From Limnomonas spitsbergensis (Eukaryota > Chlorophyta > Chlorophyceae > Chlamydomonadales), in assembly GCA_037349105.1 (NCBI GenBank), contig JAYJMM010000009.1:124001-188000 (forward strand): a stretch of DNA of 64,000 bases. The letters run 5' to 3'. The notes beneath the pieces were generated by a model that was not told where the DNA came from, ran no database searches, and saw only the letters and a program-made list of their open reading frames with translations. Shown here one piece after another: positions 21,081 through 31,129 of the stretch (the stretch's first letter is position 1; each line of letters begins with the position of its first letter). The position numbers and the translations under genes are program-made.

Positions 21081-24000
21081 TCAGTGGAGGGAACGTTGGA
21101 TGAGGCAGAGGGCCTTGTTGTGTCGGGAGATATAAGAGGCCTGCATACGGGGATGCCTGCATCTTCCAAACATGTGTCCCTGTGTGTCAGAAGTAGCGTC
21201 AGGTGGGCCAGTAGGAGGTGGTGTACATATGGGGCAAAGGCCATCGGTAAACGAGCGCTCTGTTGTTTTGTAGGGAATACGGAAGAGAAGTGCCCGTTTA
21301 GCTGTCCATAAGAGGTTGGCTCGCATACGGAGGATGCAGCGCTTCAGAGAAAAGTGGCAAGCAGAAGACTGCCACATCATGTGATTGTTATACAAGGGTA
21401 AAGAGTGGGCATTTTCTTCGATTATGCGGGTATAAGTAGCACAAGATATGGTGGTGTCACCGTCCGTAACGTGAGGGCAAGAAGAGTGAAGGTGTGCCTT
21501 GATAGAGGAGGTGAGGTCAGAAGTGAACCAAGGGGTGTCGTTTGTATCCGTTTGAGTATCGTCTTGGGGTAGGCAAGGCCAAGCTGGGAGGGAAGCCATG
21601 TACTGGTTGTTAATATGGGAAAGGTTAAATGTACATGTGCTGGGTGAGTCCAAGGCTCGTGTGGCCCCAATGTCAGCAAGTTCATTGCCGATAATACCAA
21701 TATGTGATTTCACCTTCTGGATGAGCGTTGGTAGGCCTATGTTGGCCCGTGAAAGGAGTAGGCGGCGGATGGCCAGGAGAAGCGGTGCATGCTTGTCCTC
21801 AAGGAGATCATGTGGGTAAAAGACAGCTTTCTGTATGAGGTACATGCTGCAAAGACTGTCAGTGAAGATAGTAAGGGAAGGGGCAATGGTCAAGGCGGGG
21901 CCAGAAGGTGTATGGGCATGATCGAGGGCTGCATGAATGCCTCCAAGTTCAGCCCTGGTGATAGTGTTCGTTTCACATTTTCCAGTAGGGTTGACTGTAT
22001 GGGTGGAGCCATCGACAGTGAAGTAAAAGGCAGCCCCTATCAAGTTATTGCCGGCGTCATCCTGTATACAAGCTCCGTCTGTGTAGTATGCCGGAAGCAA
22101 CGGCCAAGCAAGTGGATAGGTAGGGGGGTAGAGAGATCGGAGTTCATCGAAAAGGATAAGGGGGAAAGTGAGTGGGGCAAGTGGGAGAGGGGTAGGCGGG
22201 GTAGTGTGCGTGTGTAGGTGGGAGGCTACAGAGAACCCAGCGGGGTGTTGCCATTTCGCATGCGAACCGGGAAGTTGGGATTGGCGCCGGGTGGGTGGGT
22301 GTGGACGGTGGGCAGGTGTGGTGCCAGGTGGGTGTCCATGTCCAGATAGCGTGTGCACAGTGGAATCGACTGGAGCAGTGGGAGGTGGGTCAGGGTAGAA
22401 GCGAGCGAGGCCCTCTGTGTTACCAATGACAAGAAGTTGTAGTGGCCATTTGGGAGTGCCGTATGTTGGTTGGGTGGCTGTGTAGATGTGTGCCAAGTGG
22501 TCCGGGGCTGAAAAGCGAAAGTTGGGGTCGGTATGAAGAGTCAGAACATGAACCATATTGGCATGGGAGGTCCAATTCATGAAAGATGAGTTCTTCCAAA
22601 CTGGGGTAAGGATAACAGTGCATGTGGGTACCGTAGTCATGCTGGCGGATGAGACGGCCCAACGGATTGCTTTTGTGATTGTTTTTATCTTGAAGTCTGG
22701 ATGTACGAACGAGCTGCCGGTCCAAGGTGTGGAGTACGCATTATGGAGAGCCCCAAAAAGACAATCGTGATGGTGGGTGGTATAGTATGTGCGTGCGTGG
22801 TAGGAGGCGTCGAGAGGAGAAGCAAAACGGTGGAGATGGGTGGACATGTTATCTGAGAGCACTTGCATCATGGGTTCCGGGAGACACCAAGTCGTGTTAG
22901 GCGCGGTTCCTGTTTTGTGCTTGGTATGAACGGGGTATCGGGCAAGAAGGGAAGCAAGATCTTGCTCGAAGGAACCCTCAGAGTGGGCGAGGTGTAGGGC
23001 AGGAAGGGTAAGTTTCGTATGATCATAGCATGCACGAAGCCAGTGCAGGCGGCGGGCAGGGATGCAACCAACAAGAGTGCTATTTGGGCGGTATAAGTAG
23101 GCATATTGACATTGCCATGGAAGGGGTTGCGGATCAGAGGCAGGGGCGGAAGGTAAGGGGGGAGGGTGTAACGGGCCGGAAGAGGGAGAGTGGAGTCCAA
23201 TCTGGATAGTGAAGGAATGTGGTGGTATGATGTCGAAGTCGGGATGGACAGGATTTATGTTTAAGGAGACGTGTTGGTCGATGCATGAGTGATCCTGGTT
23301 CGCAGAGGATGGGACCCATTGGGTGCGGGGATGGGGATTTGTGGAGCGTAAACGCCAGAGCCCTTGACGTTGGAGGTTTGTGAGGCCGAGGTCAAGGGGA
23401 CGGGTAGGGGAAGGAGGAAGCAAGGGACAGGCGGGGTCCGTATGTGGGTGTGCTTGGTCTGGTAATGTCCGCTTACGTGAGAGTGATGTACGGTCTAAGG
23501 GAGGGTGGTGTGGGGTAGAGGAACGATAGGGTGGACGAGACGAACGGTTGATCCAACAATCCTGTTGTATCCAACGACGGCGCGCTTTACCTTTGAATGT
23601 TGCAGACAGGTACGTGGATGGCTGGAAGGTAGAAATGTGAGGTCCAGTCATGACGGTAAGTGGTTCCAAGGACGTGATGCCCAGACGACAAAGAGGATGG
23701 AGTAGTTCTGGAGTGATGAGGAGGGAGGAACTCTGTGGTGTTGGAGTGTAGGGAGGAATAGGCATAAATGGCAGGGTAGTGTCAGGTGGAGGAGGTGTGG
23801 GTGAGAGGATGTGGGTCAGTTGTCGCCACATGGCATTGCCGAGGAGTTCTTGAACTCCAGAGGTAATAGGGGAAGGGCCTGATGAGCAACGATGGAGAGC
23901 AAGTTGAGCATGGTGCATGAGGGAAAGTTGACGCATGGGGAGCGGTAACGAGTGAAAAGTTCTAGTGGGTCGCACAAGCGACGTGAGGGGGAGTTGTCCA

Positions 24001-27000
24001 TGAGTGTCCAGTTGTTGGTTCAAAACGCCAGAAGTGAGGGTTCCGAGGGAACCTTCATAGTTCAGGGCTCGGGTGAGGGTAAGGGCGGAAATCTGGGTGT
24101 AATCTGTCAGGAGGGAGGTGAGGCCAACACCCCCCCGATCTGTGGGTGTGAGTATAAGGGCGGTGGGGTAGGAGTGGCCAAGATTCATGCAAATGCGGAG
24201 GACTCTGGCAAGGAGGGTATCGAGTATCCGTATATCCACTTCTGAGAAAGGTGCAATGGATAGGGAATGCGTAATTTTAGGGCGAAGGACCCTGTTGATG
24301 ATCATGAGAATGTGCTGGGGGGCGACATCGGCCATGATGAGGCTGCGTGATTTCGCTTGGATAGTGGCAGTGATGGCATCGAGATGATCTTTAAAGCTGA
24401 GAAGGGTGTTGATGTAAACACCAAGATATTTGTAAGATTTTGAGGGAGGGAAGAATGGAAAGGGGATGCCGTTCACAAAAAAATTATTGTGTAGTTGGGC
24501 ATGAAGGAGGGCGGTTTGCTCGGCAATAGTGTGGGCCAATCCTGTAAGAGCTGCATGGTGAGCCGCCCCAGTAAGTGCACATTTGGAAGCGTTGAGCGAC
24601 AGACCTGCCCATGTGCAATAAGCAGTGAGTTTGTGAAGTTGATGAAGGAGGCGAACGTGAGAATGCGAGAGAAGGGCCATATCATCAGCAAAGGCGAGGG
24701 TGGAGAGAGTGAGGGCACATGGGTGTTTCATGCCTAGGGGGATAGCACATGAGGGGGTGAAGCCATGGCCACCAGTGTTGCACCATCTGAGACAAGGTTC
24801 CATGTAGATATTGAAAACCAGGGGAGACAGAGTGTCCCCCTGAATAGTGCCTCGACCCACAGGGATAGGATGAGTAGCAAGACCTGAAGACCGCTGGAGA
24901 ATGATACGGGTAGAGGCATTAGTGTAGATGCCTTTGATGACATCGACAGAATCTTCAGGGTATCCTAGGGTATCCATAATATGGTAGAGCTTGTCATGGT
25001 TTATGGTGTTGAATGCGTTAGTGAGGTCCACATAGGCAATGTAGATATTGCGGTTGGATGCTTGGGCATCCTCTAGAAGATGTACAAGACGTTGCAGATG
25101 GCGAGAGGTGTTATGTTGAGCTCTGAACCCTTCTTGGGAAGGACTGAGTATGCAGTGGTCCTCAGAAAATTCAGATATGACAGTACTGACAAAACGAGTC
25201 CAAAGTTTGTAGATAGTGTTGTGCATGCCAATGGGTCGTTTATTTGTCAGGATAGAGGGGTCGTCCTTTTTATGGAGAAGAGTGGTATGTGAGACTTTCC
25301 ATGTGTCTGGGGTAGAGCCAGTGACCCACATGAGGATAAGGAGGTTACGTATGGAGGACTTGAATGAAGATGGCATGATGCGAAGGAGTTCATTGGGGAC
25401 ACCGTCTGGGCCTGGCTTTTTATTGTTGGATAATTTGTGGAGGACCCGATGAAAGAGGTGTGTTCGGGTGACATATGGAAGCAGGGTAGAAGTTGGTGTG
25501 GAGTGGGATTTGGCAGGAGTGTCAAGAGTGAATGCATCAATTGCGCCTGTGGCCGCCCAAGGAAAGGGATCATGGGTAGGGAGGGAGGGGTCATGCGCCC
25601 ATTCTCTGCCGAAGTGGGATTCAGTGTATTGAACCATGTCCGTTGGGTCAGTAAGAAGATGTTGGGTGGTTGTATTACGGACTGAGGTGATTTCGGAAGA
25701 TACGGTGTCTGTGGAATCCTGGAAGATGATGTTGTGGGCCTTACGGGGGGAAGTGAAGAGAAGGCGTGTCAGACGTCGTCGGTGGGTATTGCGTTCACTA
25801 TGTGGCTTAGTGGTGTTTCGGATGCGCCTCCGGGTGGAGCGTATGTGCATGTCGCATGTGTGGATCCAGTTGGACCAGGTAGCATGGGGGTCAGGGCCAT
25901 CGGAAGCAGGGAGAGAAGGGAGCAGGTCGACCAAGTTACCACGGTGAGGGGTGTTGTGGCAATGTGGATGACGGGCATTTATTTGACCAAGGCAAGTTTC
26001 AGACTCTAGTGCAAGGAGGAGCCGGGCACGTGTGGCAAAGTGGGGGTCGGTATTAGGATGGACGGAGGTGGGGAACTCTGGAGAATTTAGCAGGCGCATG
26101 AGGAAACGTCGTGCAAAGAAGAGGACAGTGATGGTATGCAAACGGGCGGATATTTTCTTCTGGACAGTTCGTGGGAGGTAGCATTGTCGGGGGCGGGCTT
26201 GGCCACAAGGGTTTGGAGGGGCAACAGTTCTGGTTGGGCAACACTGTTTCATGATCAACAAGGCCGCATCGAGGAGATCTGTGTGGGAGGAGGCGAGCGA
26301 TGGGATGTCAAGCTGAAGGTCTTTGATTATCTGTTTACATGCTGTCCAAGGGATGGAGGGGCGGGTGCCACAAGAGGTCCGAGGTACATCTTGGTATATG
26401 CGGTCTAAGAGGTGGGTGCTGTGTGCCAATAGGGAGTCACACGCTGTGGATAGATTGGTGTTCAGTTTTTGGCGTGTAATATCTAGGTTGGGTTTGGGTA
26501 TGGGCTGTTTAATTTCAGTGGGACGAGTAATGGGGGCAGGTGGACAGGGGTTGGGTGTAGTGGTCTGATGAAGGAGAGGTTGGGACGGGGAAGATGGGAC
26601 TGGAGACCTGAGGATCGGAAGCATAGCCTTGGGGCAGGTAATACTGAGTGGCAGGTGATCCGAGAAATATTGGCAAAAGGTAGGGACATGGCATGTCACG
26701 TCTGCCATACTTGTGTAAGTAGAGCGGGGGAGGTTGGTAGAGAGGAGGATATCATCGATCATAGATGGCCTGCACTGTGAGTTGTGGGGGTAATGGGTAG
26801 TGTGCTGAGTAGAGGAAGCATTGATGGGGGTGAGGTTGCTGGCATGGAGGAAAGAGCTGAAGCCAGGGTGCATGACAGGGCCTAGATGATGATTAAAGTC
26901 TCCGCCAATGATAAAGAAGTGTGAGACTGGGTCATGGGTAGCGATTTGGGATGCCATGTAGTCCATGCATGCAGCTTTGAGGATGGCATGGCCGGGGGGC

Positions 27001-29435
27001 ATGTAGACACTTAGAACATGGAGGACCATATTATTGGCCATGGGCAGGGAAACATGTATGCAGTAGCCTGTGAGGCTGGTAGGGATCGTTTGGCGTTTGA
27101 ATACAGGGTGCTGGGTGTATTTTTTTTGTATTGCTAGGAGAACTCCACCTGGTGCAGAAGCTCCTGGCCGGCATCGAGAGAGGTCCGTGGAGTTGGGTAA
27201 GCTGCTGAAAAAAAGAGCGTAGGACGCGAAAATCGAGCAAGTTTTACGAAGCTGAGTATGCTGGGATGAAAAGATGTGTGTTTCCTGTCCAAAGAGAAAG
27301 TGTGGGCATTCGGAATTGACGAGGTCGGACAGGTCTCGTAAGTTAGAACGTAGTCCTTGGTGATTAAAAGTAGTGAAAGAAATGGATTTGCAATCTTGGA
27401 ATGTGGAGCCTGATTGAAGCGGGGGGGTCTTGGCCGAGGAAAATGAGTGCGATGTACATGATCGCGATGTCGGAGGAGCAATGCGAAGCGCTGTGCTGTT
27501 TGGAGCGGCGATGGTGCGGAGCGGAGAAGGAGCAGTACAAGGTGATTTTGGTGATGGGTGGGGGATTGGAGCTTGGGGGACTGGTGTCACTGCTGGGAGG
27601 TGCATGGGTGGTGCACCCTCCACGTCAATGTCAATGATGGTGGCATATTCGGGTGGGGTAGGAGTGGCGTGCGAGGGACGAAAGTGCGAGGCCTCAAGGC
27701 AGGCTTCTAACGTAGTACTTGGGACCAGGGCAAAGACACTGCATGCTAGAGTGCGAAGGAGGGTAAGGTTATAGTGACCGTCAGGCCCGACAATGGTTGA
27801 GCGTGTGGGGTCATCAGGGTCAAGCCAAATCCAGGCTCCGTTGTACTTGAGGAGGGTAGATGCGTGCCCATATCCAGCCAGCTCTGTGGTGTGAACAACA
27901 AAGCCAGGGTAGGCCAATCCGTGGGACTGTTGCATGGAAATGAGAGCCATGTCTAGATCATGTATGGTGAGCTGGGAGAGGTGGGCAAGGTTAGTGGGGG
28001 TTACTATGGGAGTAGATCTGTCCATGATGCGCGTCTTATTGAGATGTTGGGTTTCATGTAGCCAGAAGGAGAAGAGAGCGTCAGAAAAATTTCCTCGGGA
28101 CGGGTCGTAGTAGTTTTCAGGATGGAGCCAGAGGCGCTTGTGGTGTGGATATTTAGGTAGGCGGCTTTGTTGAGTGCACCACGCAGAGATTTGAGTGCAT
28201 GTAGTGGAGGCGTATTGTACAAGGTTGTTGTATGCATGAAGTTGGCAGTATTGGGCCACTTGACGCTCGAAGTAAAGACCAATAGGCAGGATATGGGGGG
28301 TGGTAGGTGAGCATTGTAAGGCATGGGTTTCAGAGATGCCTCCGATCGGGGGGCAACGGAAAGAAGGAGAAATATTTGTAGGTCTAGGAGATAGAGGAGG
28401 GTGTTGGAGCAAGGAGATGTGGTGGGAAAGGAGACGGAGTACGGAAGGATCTGTTTTTTTTCTATGTGTTAGACGTGCTAAAAGACGCTTAGCCTTACTC
28501 AGTAGGAACCGCTGATAATGACGGTGGGGGGTGTAGCATTTTGTTATCTTTATGATCCAGAGAGATTGTAGCCATTGTTTTGTTGTGGAGCGAGTGGTAG
28601 GTTTGGGGGATATGTGGGCTGGAGGTAGAGGAAGATGAGCTGAGGGCGGAAGTGTATGTCTGGCCTGAAGGACAGCGGGGATCGGGATAGCAGGTGTAGG
28701 TTGTGAGGCATGGGGTGAGGTTAATGGAGACGGTGGGGAGTTCCCGAGCGATGGATTACAAGGGTGGGGGAGGCATAAAATATGATGTATAATCAGTGTA
28801 CTGCATAGGAAAATGAGGGTGCTAGCAAATAAAATAATGTTTCCAAAGTGAACCATGCTGTTTAATAGATGTATTCGAATATTGGTCAGGGTAACGGCAT
28901 AATTATGGCTGTGAAGGCAAGGAATCTGATAACGCAGAATTGTAGTTTGCACGTGGCGTAGCCAACTTAATATCTCTGGCAGAGCGCTTGAAGACTTGGC
29001 GTTGGTGGACTTGCTAGTCCTAAAGGGCGGAATAAGGGGTGGGCAAGGGGAGCGAGGGGTGAAAGGGAGTGAGAAGGGAAGATATGTGGAGGGGGGCGGG
29101 GGTGGTGTGTGATGACAAAGTGCCAGTGTGGTGGTTGTTTGGTGTTGAAAAATAGAGGTGTCAGTGGGAATGTGAAGATGAGAGCTGAGTAAAACTGGAA
29201 TGGAGTGTGGGGTGTATGGCAAGAGAGGGTAGCAGGGAATGGGGTCATGTAGATCAAGGGGAATCATGGCAGGCACAAAAGGGCGTACCAGGGTCATGCG
29301 TGGCTTTTGGCGGTAGCCGCCAGAGGTGTTTGCCGGGCGCTTGTTCTGGGGCATCCGTACGGGGTGCAACGTGAGGTAATCCTGCTGGTGTTGCTCATGA
29401 CGTGTCTTCTGTTTCAGGTCTGGCCGGCGGGCCAT
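21081..29435 (-). CDS. ORF2 polyprotein: protease, APE, RT, RNase H, zinc knuckle
   Basis: About 2,785 codons from the first ATG at 29435 (the frame is open back to the TAG at 29526). Residue numbers here count from the GTG at 29459. A Josephin-like protease has Gln400, Cys405 (CQLHAYNNL), His532 and Asp547. The APE endonuclease (about 27390-26640) shows FNHQG, GQETH, GGDFN, DDILLS and SDH. The reverse transcriptase (about 25430-24600) shows KPGPDGVPNELL, the NAFNT block and the catalytic FADDMALL at about 24680. RNase H (about 22110-21650) shows YTDGA, the AEL Glu, FTDSL and ELADIGA with the catalytic acidic residues in place. The CCHC knuckle (about 21250-21140) is CPIC...H...C. A long Pro/His/Thr-rich linker separates RT and RNase H. 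The catalytic residues I can check are intact, so this copy may be young. The product would reverse-transcribe its RNA at a nicked chromosomal target. Confidence 0.9.
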   Translation of the reverse strand: MARRPDLKQKTRHEQHQQDYLTLHPVRMPQNKRPANTSGGYRQKPRMTLVRPFVPAMIPLDLHDPIPCYPLLPYTPHSIPVLLSSHLHIPTDTSIFQHQTTTTLALCHHTPPPPPSTYLPFSLPFTPRSPCPPLIPPFRTSKSTNAKSSSALPEILSWLRHVQTTILRYQIPCLHSHNYAVTLTNIRIHLLNSMVHFGNIILFASTLIFLCSTLIIHHILCLPHPCNPSLGNSPPSPLTSPHASQPTPAIPIPAVLQARHTLPPSAHLPLPPAHISPKPTTRSTTKQWLQSLWIIKITKCYTPHRHYQRFLLSKAKRLLARLTHRKKTDPSVLRLLSHHISLLQHPPLSPRPTNISPSFRCPPIGGISETHALQCSPTTPHILPIGLYFERQVAQYCQLHAYNNLVQYASTTCTQISAWCTQQSRLPKYPHHKRLWLHPENYYDPSRGNFSDALFSFWLHETQHLNKTRIMDRSTPIVTPTNLAHLSQLTIHDLDMALISMQQSHGLAYPGFVVHTTELAGYGHASTLLKYNGAWIWLDPDDPTRSTIVGPDGHYNLTLLRTLACSVFALVPSTTLEACLEASHFRPSHATPTPPEYATIIDIDVEGAPPMHLPAVTPVPQAPIPHPSPKSPCTAPSPLRTIAAPNSTALRIAPPTSRSCTSHSFSSAKTPPLQSGSTFQDCKSISFTTFNHQGLRSNLRDLSDLVNSECPHFLFGQETHIFSSQHTQLRKTCSIFASYALFFSSLPNSTDLSRCRPGASAPGGVLLAIQKKYTQHPVFKRQTIPTSLTGYCIHVSLPMANNMVLHVLSVYMPPGHAILKAACMDYMASQIATHDPVSHFFIIGGDFNHHLGPVMHPGFSSFLHASNLTPINASSTQHTTHYPHNSQCRPSMIDDILLSTNLPRSTYTSMADVTCHVPTFCQYFSDHLPLSITCPKAMLPILRSPVPSSPSQPLLHQTTTPNPCPPAPITRPTEIKQPIPKPNLDITRQKLNTNLSTACDSLLAHSTHLLDRIYQDVPRTSCGTRPSIPWTACKQIIKDLQLDIPSLASSHTDLLDAALLIMKQCCPTRTVAPPNPCGQARPRQCYLPRTVQKKISARLHTITVLFFARRFLMRLLNSPEFPTSVHPNTDPHFATRARLLLALESETCLGQINARHPHCHNTPHRGNLVDLLPSLPASDGPDPHATWSNWIHTCDMHIRSTRRRIRNTTKPHSERNTHRRRLTRLLFTSPRKAHNIIFQDSTDTVSSEITSVRNTTTQHLLTDPTDMVQYTESHFGREWAHDPSLPTHDPFPWAATGAIDAFTLDTPAKSHSTPTSTLLPYVTRTHLFHRVLHKLSNNKKPGPDGVPNELLRIMPSSFKSSIRNLLILMWVTGSTPDTWKVSHTTLLHKKDDPSILTNKRPIGMHNTIYKLWTRFVSTVISEFSEDHCILSPSQEGFRAQHNTSRHLQRLVHLLEDAQASNRNIYIAYVDLTNAFNTINHDKLYHIMDTLGYPEDSVDVIKGIYTNASTRIILQRSSGLATHPIPVGRGTIQGDTLSPLVFNIYMEPCLRWCNTGGHGFTPSCAIPLGMKHPCALTLSTLAFADDMALLSHSHVRLLHQLHKLTAYCTWAGLSLNASKCALTGAAHHAALTGLAHTIAEQTALLHAQLHNNFFVNGIPFPFFPPSKSYKYLGVYINTLLSFKDHLDAITATIQAKSRSLIMADVAPQHILMIINRVLRPKITHSLSIAPFSEVDIRILDTLLARVLRICMNLGHSYPTALILTPTDRGGVGLTSLLTDYTQISALTLTRALNYEGSLGTLTSGVLNQQLDTHGQLPLTSLVRPTRTFHSLPLPMRQLSLMHHAQLALHRCSSGPSPITSGVQELLGNAMWRQLTHILSPTPPPPDTTLPFMPIPPYTPTPQSSSLLITPELLHPLCRLGITSLEPLTVMTGPHISTFQPSTYLSATFKGKARRRWIQQDCWINRSSRPPYRSSTPHHPPLDRTSLSRKRTLPDQAHPHTDPACPLLPPSPTRPLDLGLTNLQRQGLWRLRSTNPHPRTQWVPSSANQDHSCIDQHVSLNINPVHPDFDIIPPHSFTIQIGLHSPSSGPLHPPPLPSAPASDPQPLPWQCQYAYLYRPNSTLVGCIPARRLHWLRACYDHTKLTLPALHLAHSEGSFEQDLASLLARYPVHTKHKTGTAPNTTWCLPEPMMQVLSDNMSTHLHRFASPLDASYHARTYYTTHHHDCLFGALHNAYSTPWTGSSFVHPDFKIKTITKAIRWAVSSASMTTVPTCTVILTPVWKNSSFMNWTSHANMVHVLTLHTDPNFRFSAPDHLAHIYTATQPTYGTPKWPLQLLVIGNTEGLARFYPDPPPTAPVDSTVHTLSGHGHPPGTTPAHRPHPPTRRQSQLPGSHAKWQHPAGFSVASHLHTHTTPPTPLPLAPLTFPLILFDELRSLYPPTYPLAWPLLPAYYTDGACIQDDAGNNLIGAAFYFTVDGSTHTVNPTGKCETNTITRAELGGIHAALDHAHTPSGPALTIAPSLTIFTDSLCSMYLIQKAVFYPHDLLEDKHAPLLLAIRRLLLSRANIGLPTLIQKVKSHIGIIGNELADIGATRALDSPSTCTFNLSHINNQYMASLPAWPCLPQDDTQTDTNDTPWFTSDLTSSIKAHLHSSCPHVTDGDTTISCATYTRIIEENAHSLPLYNNHMMWQSSACHFSLKRCILRMRANLLWTAKRALLFRIPYKTTERSFTDGLCPICTPPPTGPPDATSDTQGHMFGRCRHPRMQASYISRHNKALCLIQRSLH

Positions 29436-29525
29436 GACCTCGGAGAAGGTTTCCCACACGCCGCTGGGGGATTGTTTTGACTCGGCAAGGATAGCGCCAA
29501 GGTTGCCGATGCTCAGGTCCAGCCA

Positions 29526-30308
29526 CTATCCGTAGGGATTGTTACGGCCCCCAGGACCGACGAGGAGTTTGTCTGAATCGATGCCGCCCACCCGGATGGT
29601 GCGGGAGAGGTTGGTGAAGAGCAGTAGATCTTCGAAGCGATCGACAGAAACGGCGTAGATTTGGCAAGGGTTCGTCTTGCATTGCAGGCGCATGTTGGTG
29701 CGCACAAGGCGGGGTGCAGAGGTCAACACTTTGTCAGCAGCCAAGAAGAGGGCTTTGACAGCCTTCAACACAACATCAGGGCGGTTGAGGTCCGGCTTGT
29801 TGGTGATGGCCACAGCAAGCTGAAATTGGGGGGGTGCGGTGTGTGTGTGCCTGCTGTCGTTGTAGAGGGCGGTCAAGAAGGACAGGTCACATGGCAGAAG
29901 GCACATGAGGGAATCACCCACTGGGATGCCTGCCCGGGGCTGGCCCGGTGTAGTAGATTGCGCCATAAGGCGTTCCCTGAACGATTCTCCGGTGACGACC
30001 GCATGGAAGATGAACTGCGAGTTGTCGCGGTCGTAGTCGAACGTCTGGAACTCTACGCTGGGACCCGCAAGTGACAGGGCCCGGGAGAGCTCACGGAGAG
30101 CAATAGCCCGTGGGGCACCGCGGGGGTAATTGCTGAGGTGTTGCGTCAGCGTGGTGTGCAAGGGGGTGTCTGGCATCACCTGCAGTACGACAGCCCGTAG
30201 TTGGAGCTCCATGGTGTCGTCGCAAGGGGCAGTCAAGCCCAGCTCCGTGCGCACGAATGAACGCAGGCGTGTAGGACATTCAAATGCCGTCGTGTCGTCG
30301 TAAAGCAT
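29526..30308 (-). CDS. ORF1 of the Dualen-type element
   Basis: 260 codons from ATG 30308 to TAG 29526-29528, in frame with ORF2. The frame is open for about 20 codons further upstream, to a TAG at 30372-30374. The sequence (for example PTRLRSFVRTELGL, RTIRVGGIDSDKLLVGPGG) shows no zinc knuckle or domain that I recognise. By position it is the equivalent of a non-LTR ORF1 (RNA-binding). Only 22 codons separate its stop from the GTG used for residue numbering in ORF2 (30 from the first ATG), so read-through, reinitiation or a recent nonsense mutation are all possible. Confidence 0.65.
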   Translation of the reverse strand: MLYDDTTAFECPTRLRSFVRTELGLTAPCDDTMELQLRAVVLQVMPDTPLHTTLTQHLSNYPRGAPRAIALRELSRALSLAGPSVEFQTFDYDRDNSQFIFHAVVTGESFRERLMAQSTTPGQPRAGIPVGDSLMCLLPCDLSFLTALYNDSRHTHTAPPQFQLAVAITNKPDLNRPDVVLKAVKALFLAADKVLTSAPRLVRTNMRLQCKTNPCQIYAVSVDRFEDLLLFTNLSRTIRVGGIDSDKLLVGPGGRNNPYG

Positions 30309-31129
30309 GAGGTGGATGCGGAGCACAGAACGGGCGTCCTCGAAATAGTAATTATATGTAATTATCAACCACTAAATCAAGGGGTGACCACATGGGACCT
30401 TGACAGAGCGGAGGCATCGGTGGGTCCGGTACACGAATACACGTGGAGATCACCGCGTAGAGATGTACAGCAGGGTGCAGTCGCAGTCGGGTCAGGCTAT
30501 CCGGCTCCGGCACGACAGCTTGGTGGGAATCACGCGCAGGAATGATGCAAGTTCATTGATTCAAGTTCCTCCTCTCGATATAGACCCCACCTTTTGCTTT
30601 CCTGCCCATGACCTCGTGGCACACACATCTACATCTACATCTACATCAGCAACCACTCAACCCAAGTGGCCACTGAAACTTCTAACACAGGCCCTCACTT
30701 GCACTAACCCGGTTCATCCTGCCTCTCCTCCGTCCTTATCTAATGTGCACCAACGGTCTGCCCCTGGTCACCCACATGGCACCACCACGTGTCAGTATGG
30801 CACCACTCTCTGCACCCTCCCACCGACTCTCCGCCAGTTCCAACTCCCCAGTTCGCATCCTACATGACTGAAATCACCGGTTGGATTCTGGTATGCAGCA
30901 TCCTCCACATCTTATCCCACCCTACCCTCTCCATGCATGCCGTTCCCCCCACTCGATCTCCCACCAGCCCTTTCCGATTACCTCGGTTCCCTCTACCCCC
31001 GCCGGCCCGCCCCCCTCCCCCCCATATGGTATGCCCTCTCCATTGATTCCTTCCTAATTAACAGGCAGGGCTTGTGTTCAAATGTTGCCATCGCCAGCTT
31101 GCTTGAGGCTGCCTTCTATATTACACTTG

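Larger units (their letters stand above)
20290..30374 (-). mobile_element. near-full-length Dualen/RandI-type non-LTR retrotransposon
   Basis: About 10 kb on the minus strand, with a 3' side rich in TTTTC repeats (20290-20330) after a small hairpin. ORF1, ORF2 and the RLE region all share one reading frame from 30308 to 20475, broken only by TAG (29526-29528) and TGA (21081-21083). The domain order is ORF1, Josephin-like protease, APE endonuclease, RT, RNase H, CCHC knuckle, RLE-like endonuclease. The combination of two endonuclease types with RT, RNase H and a cysteine protease is the hallmark of the Dualen/RandI clade described from Chlamydomonas. The exact 5' end and target duplications were not found. 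Confidence 0.9.
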
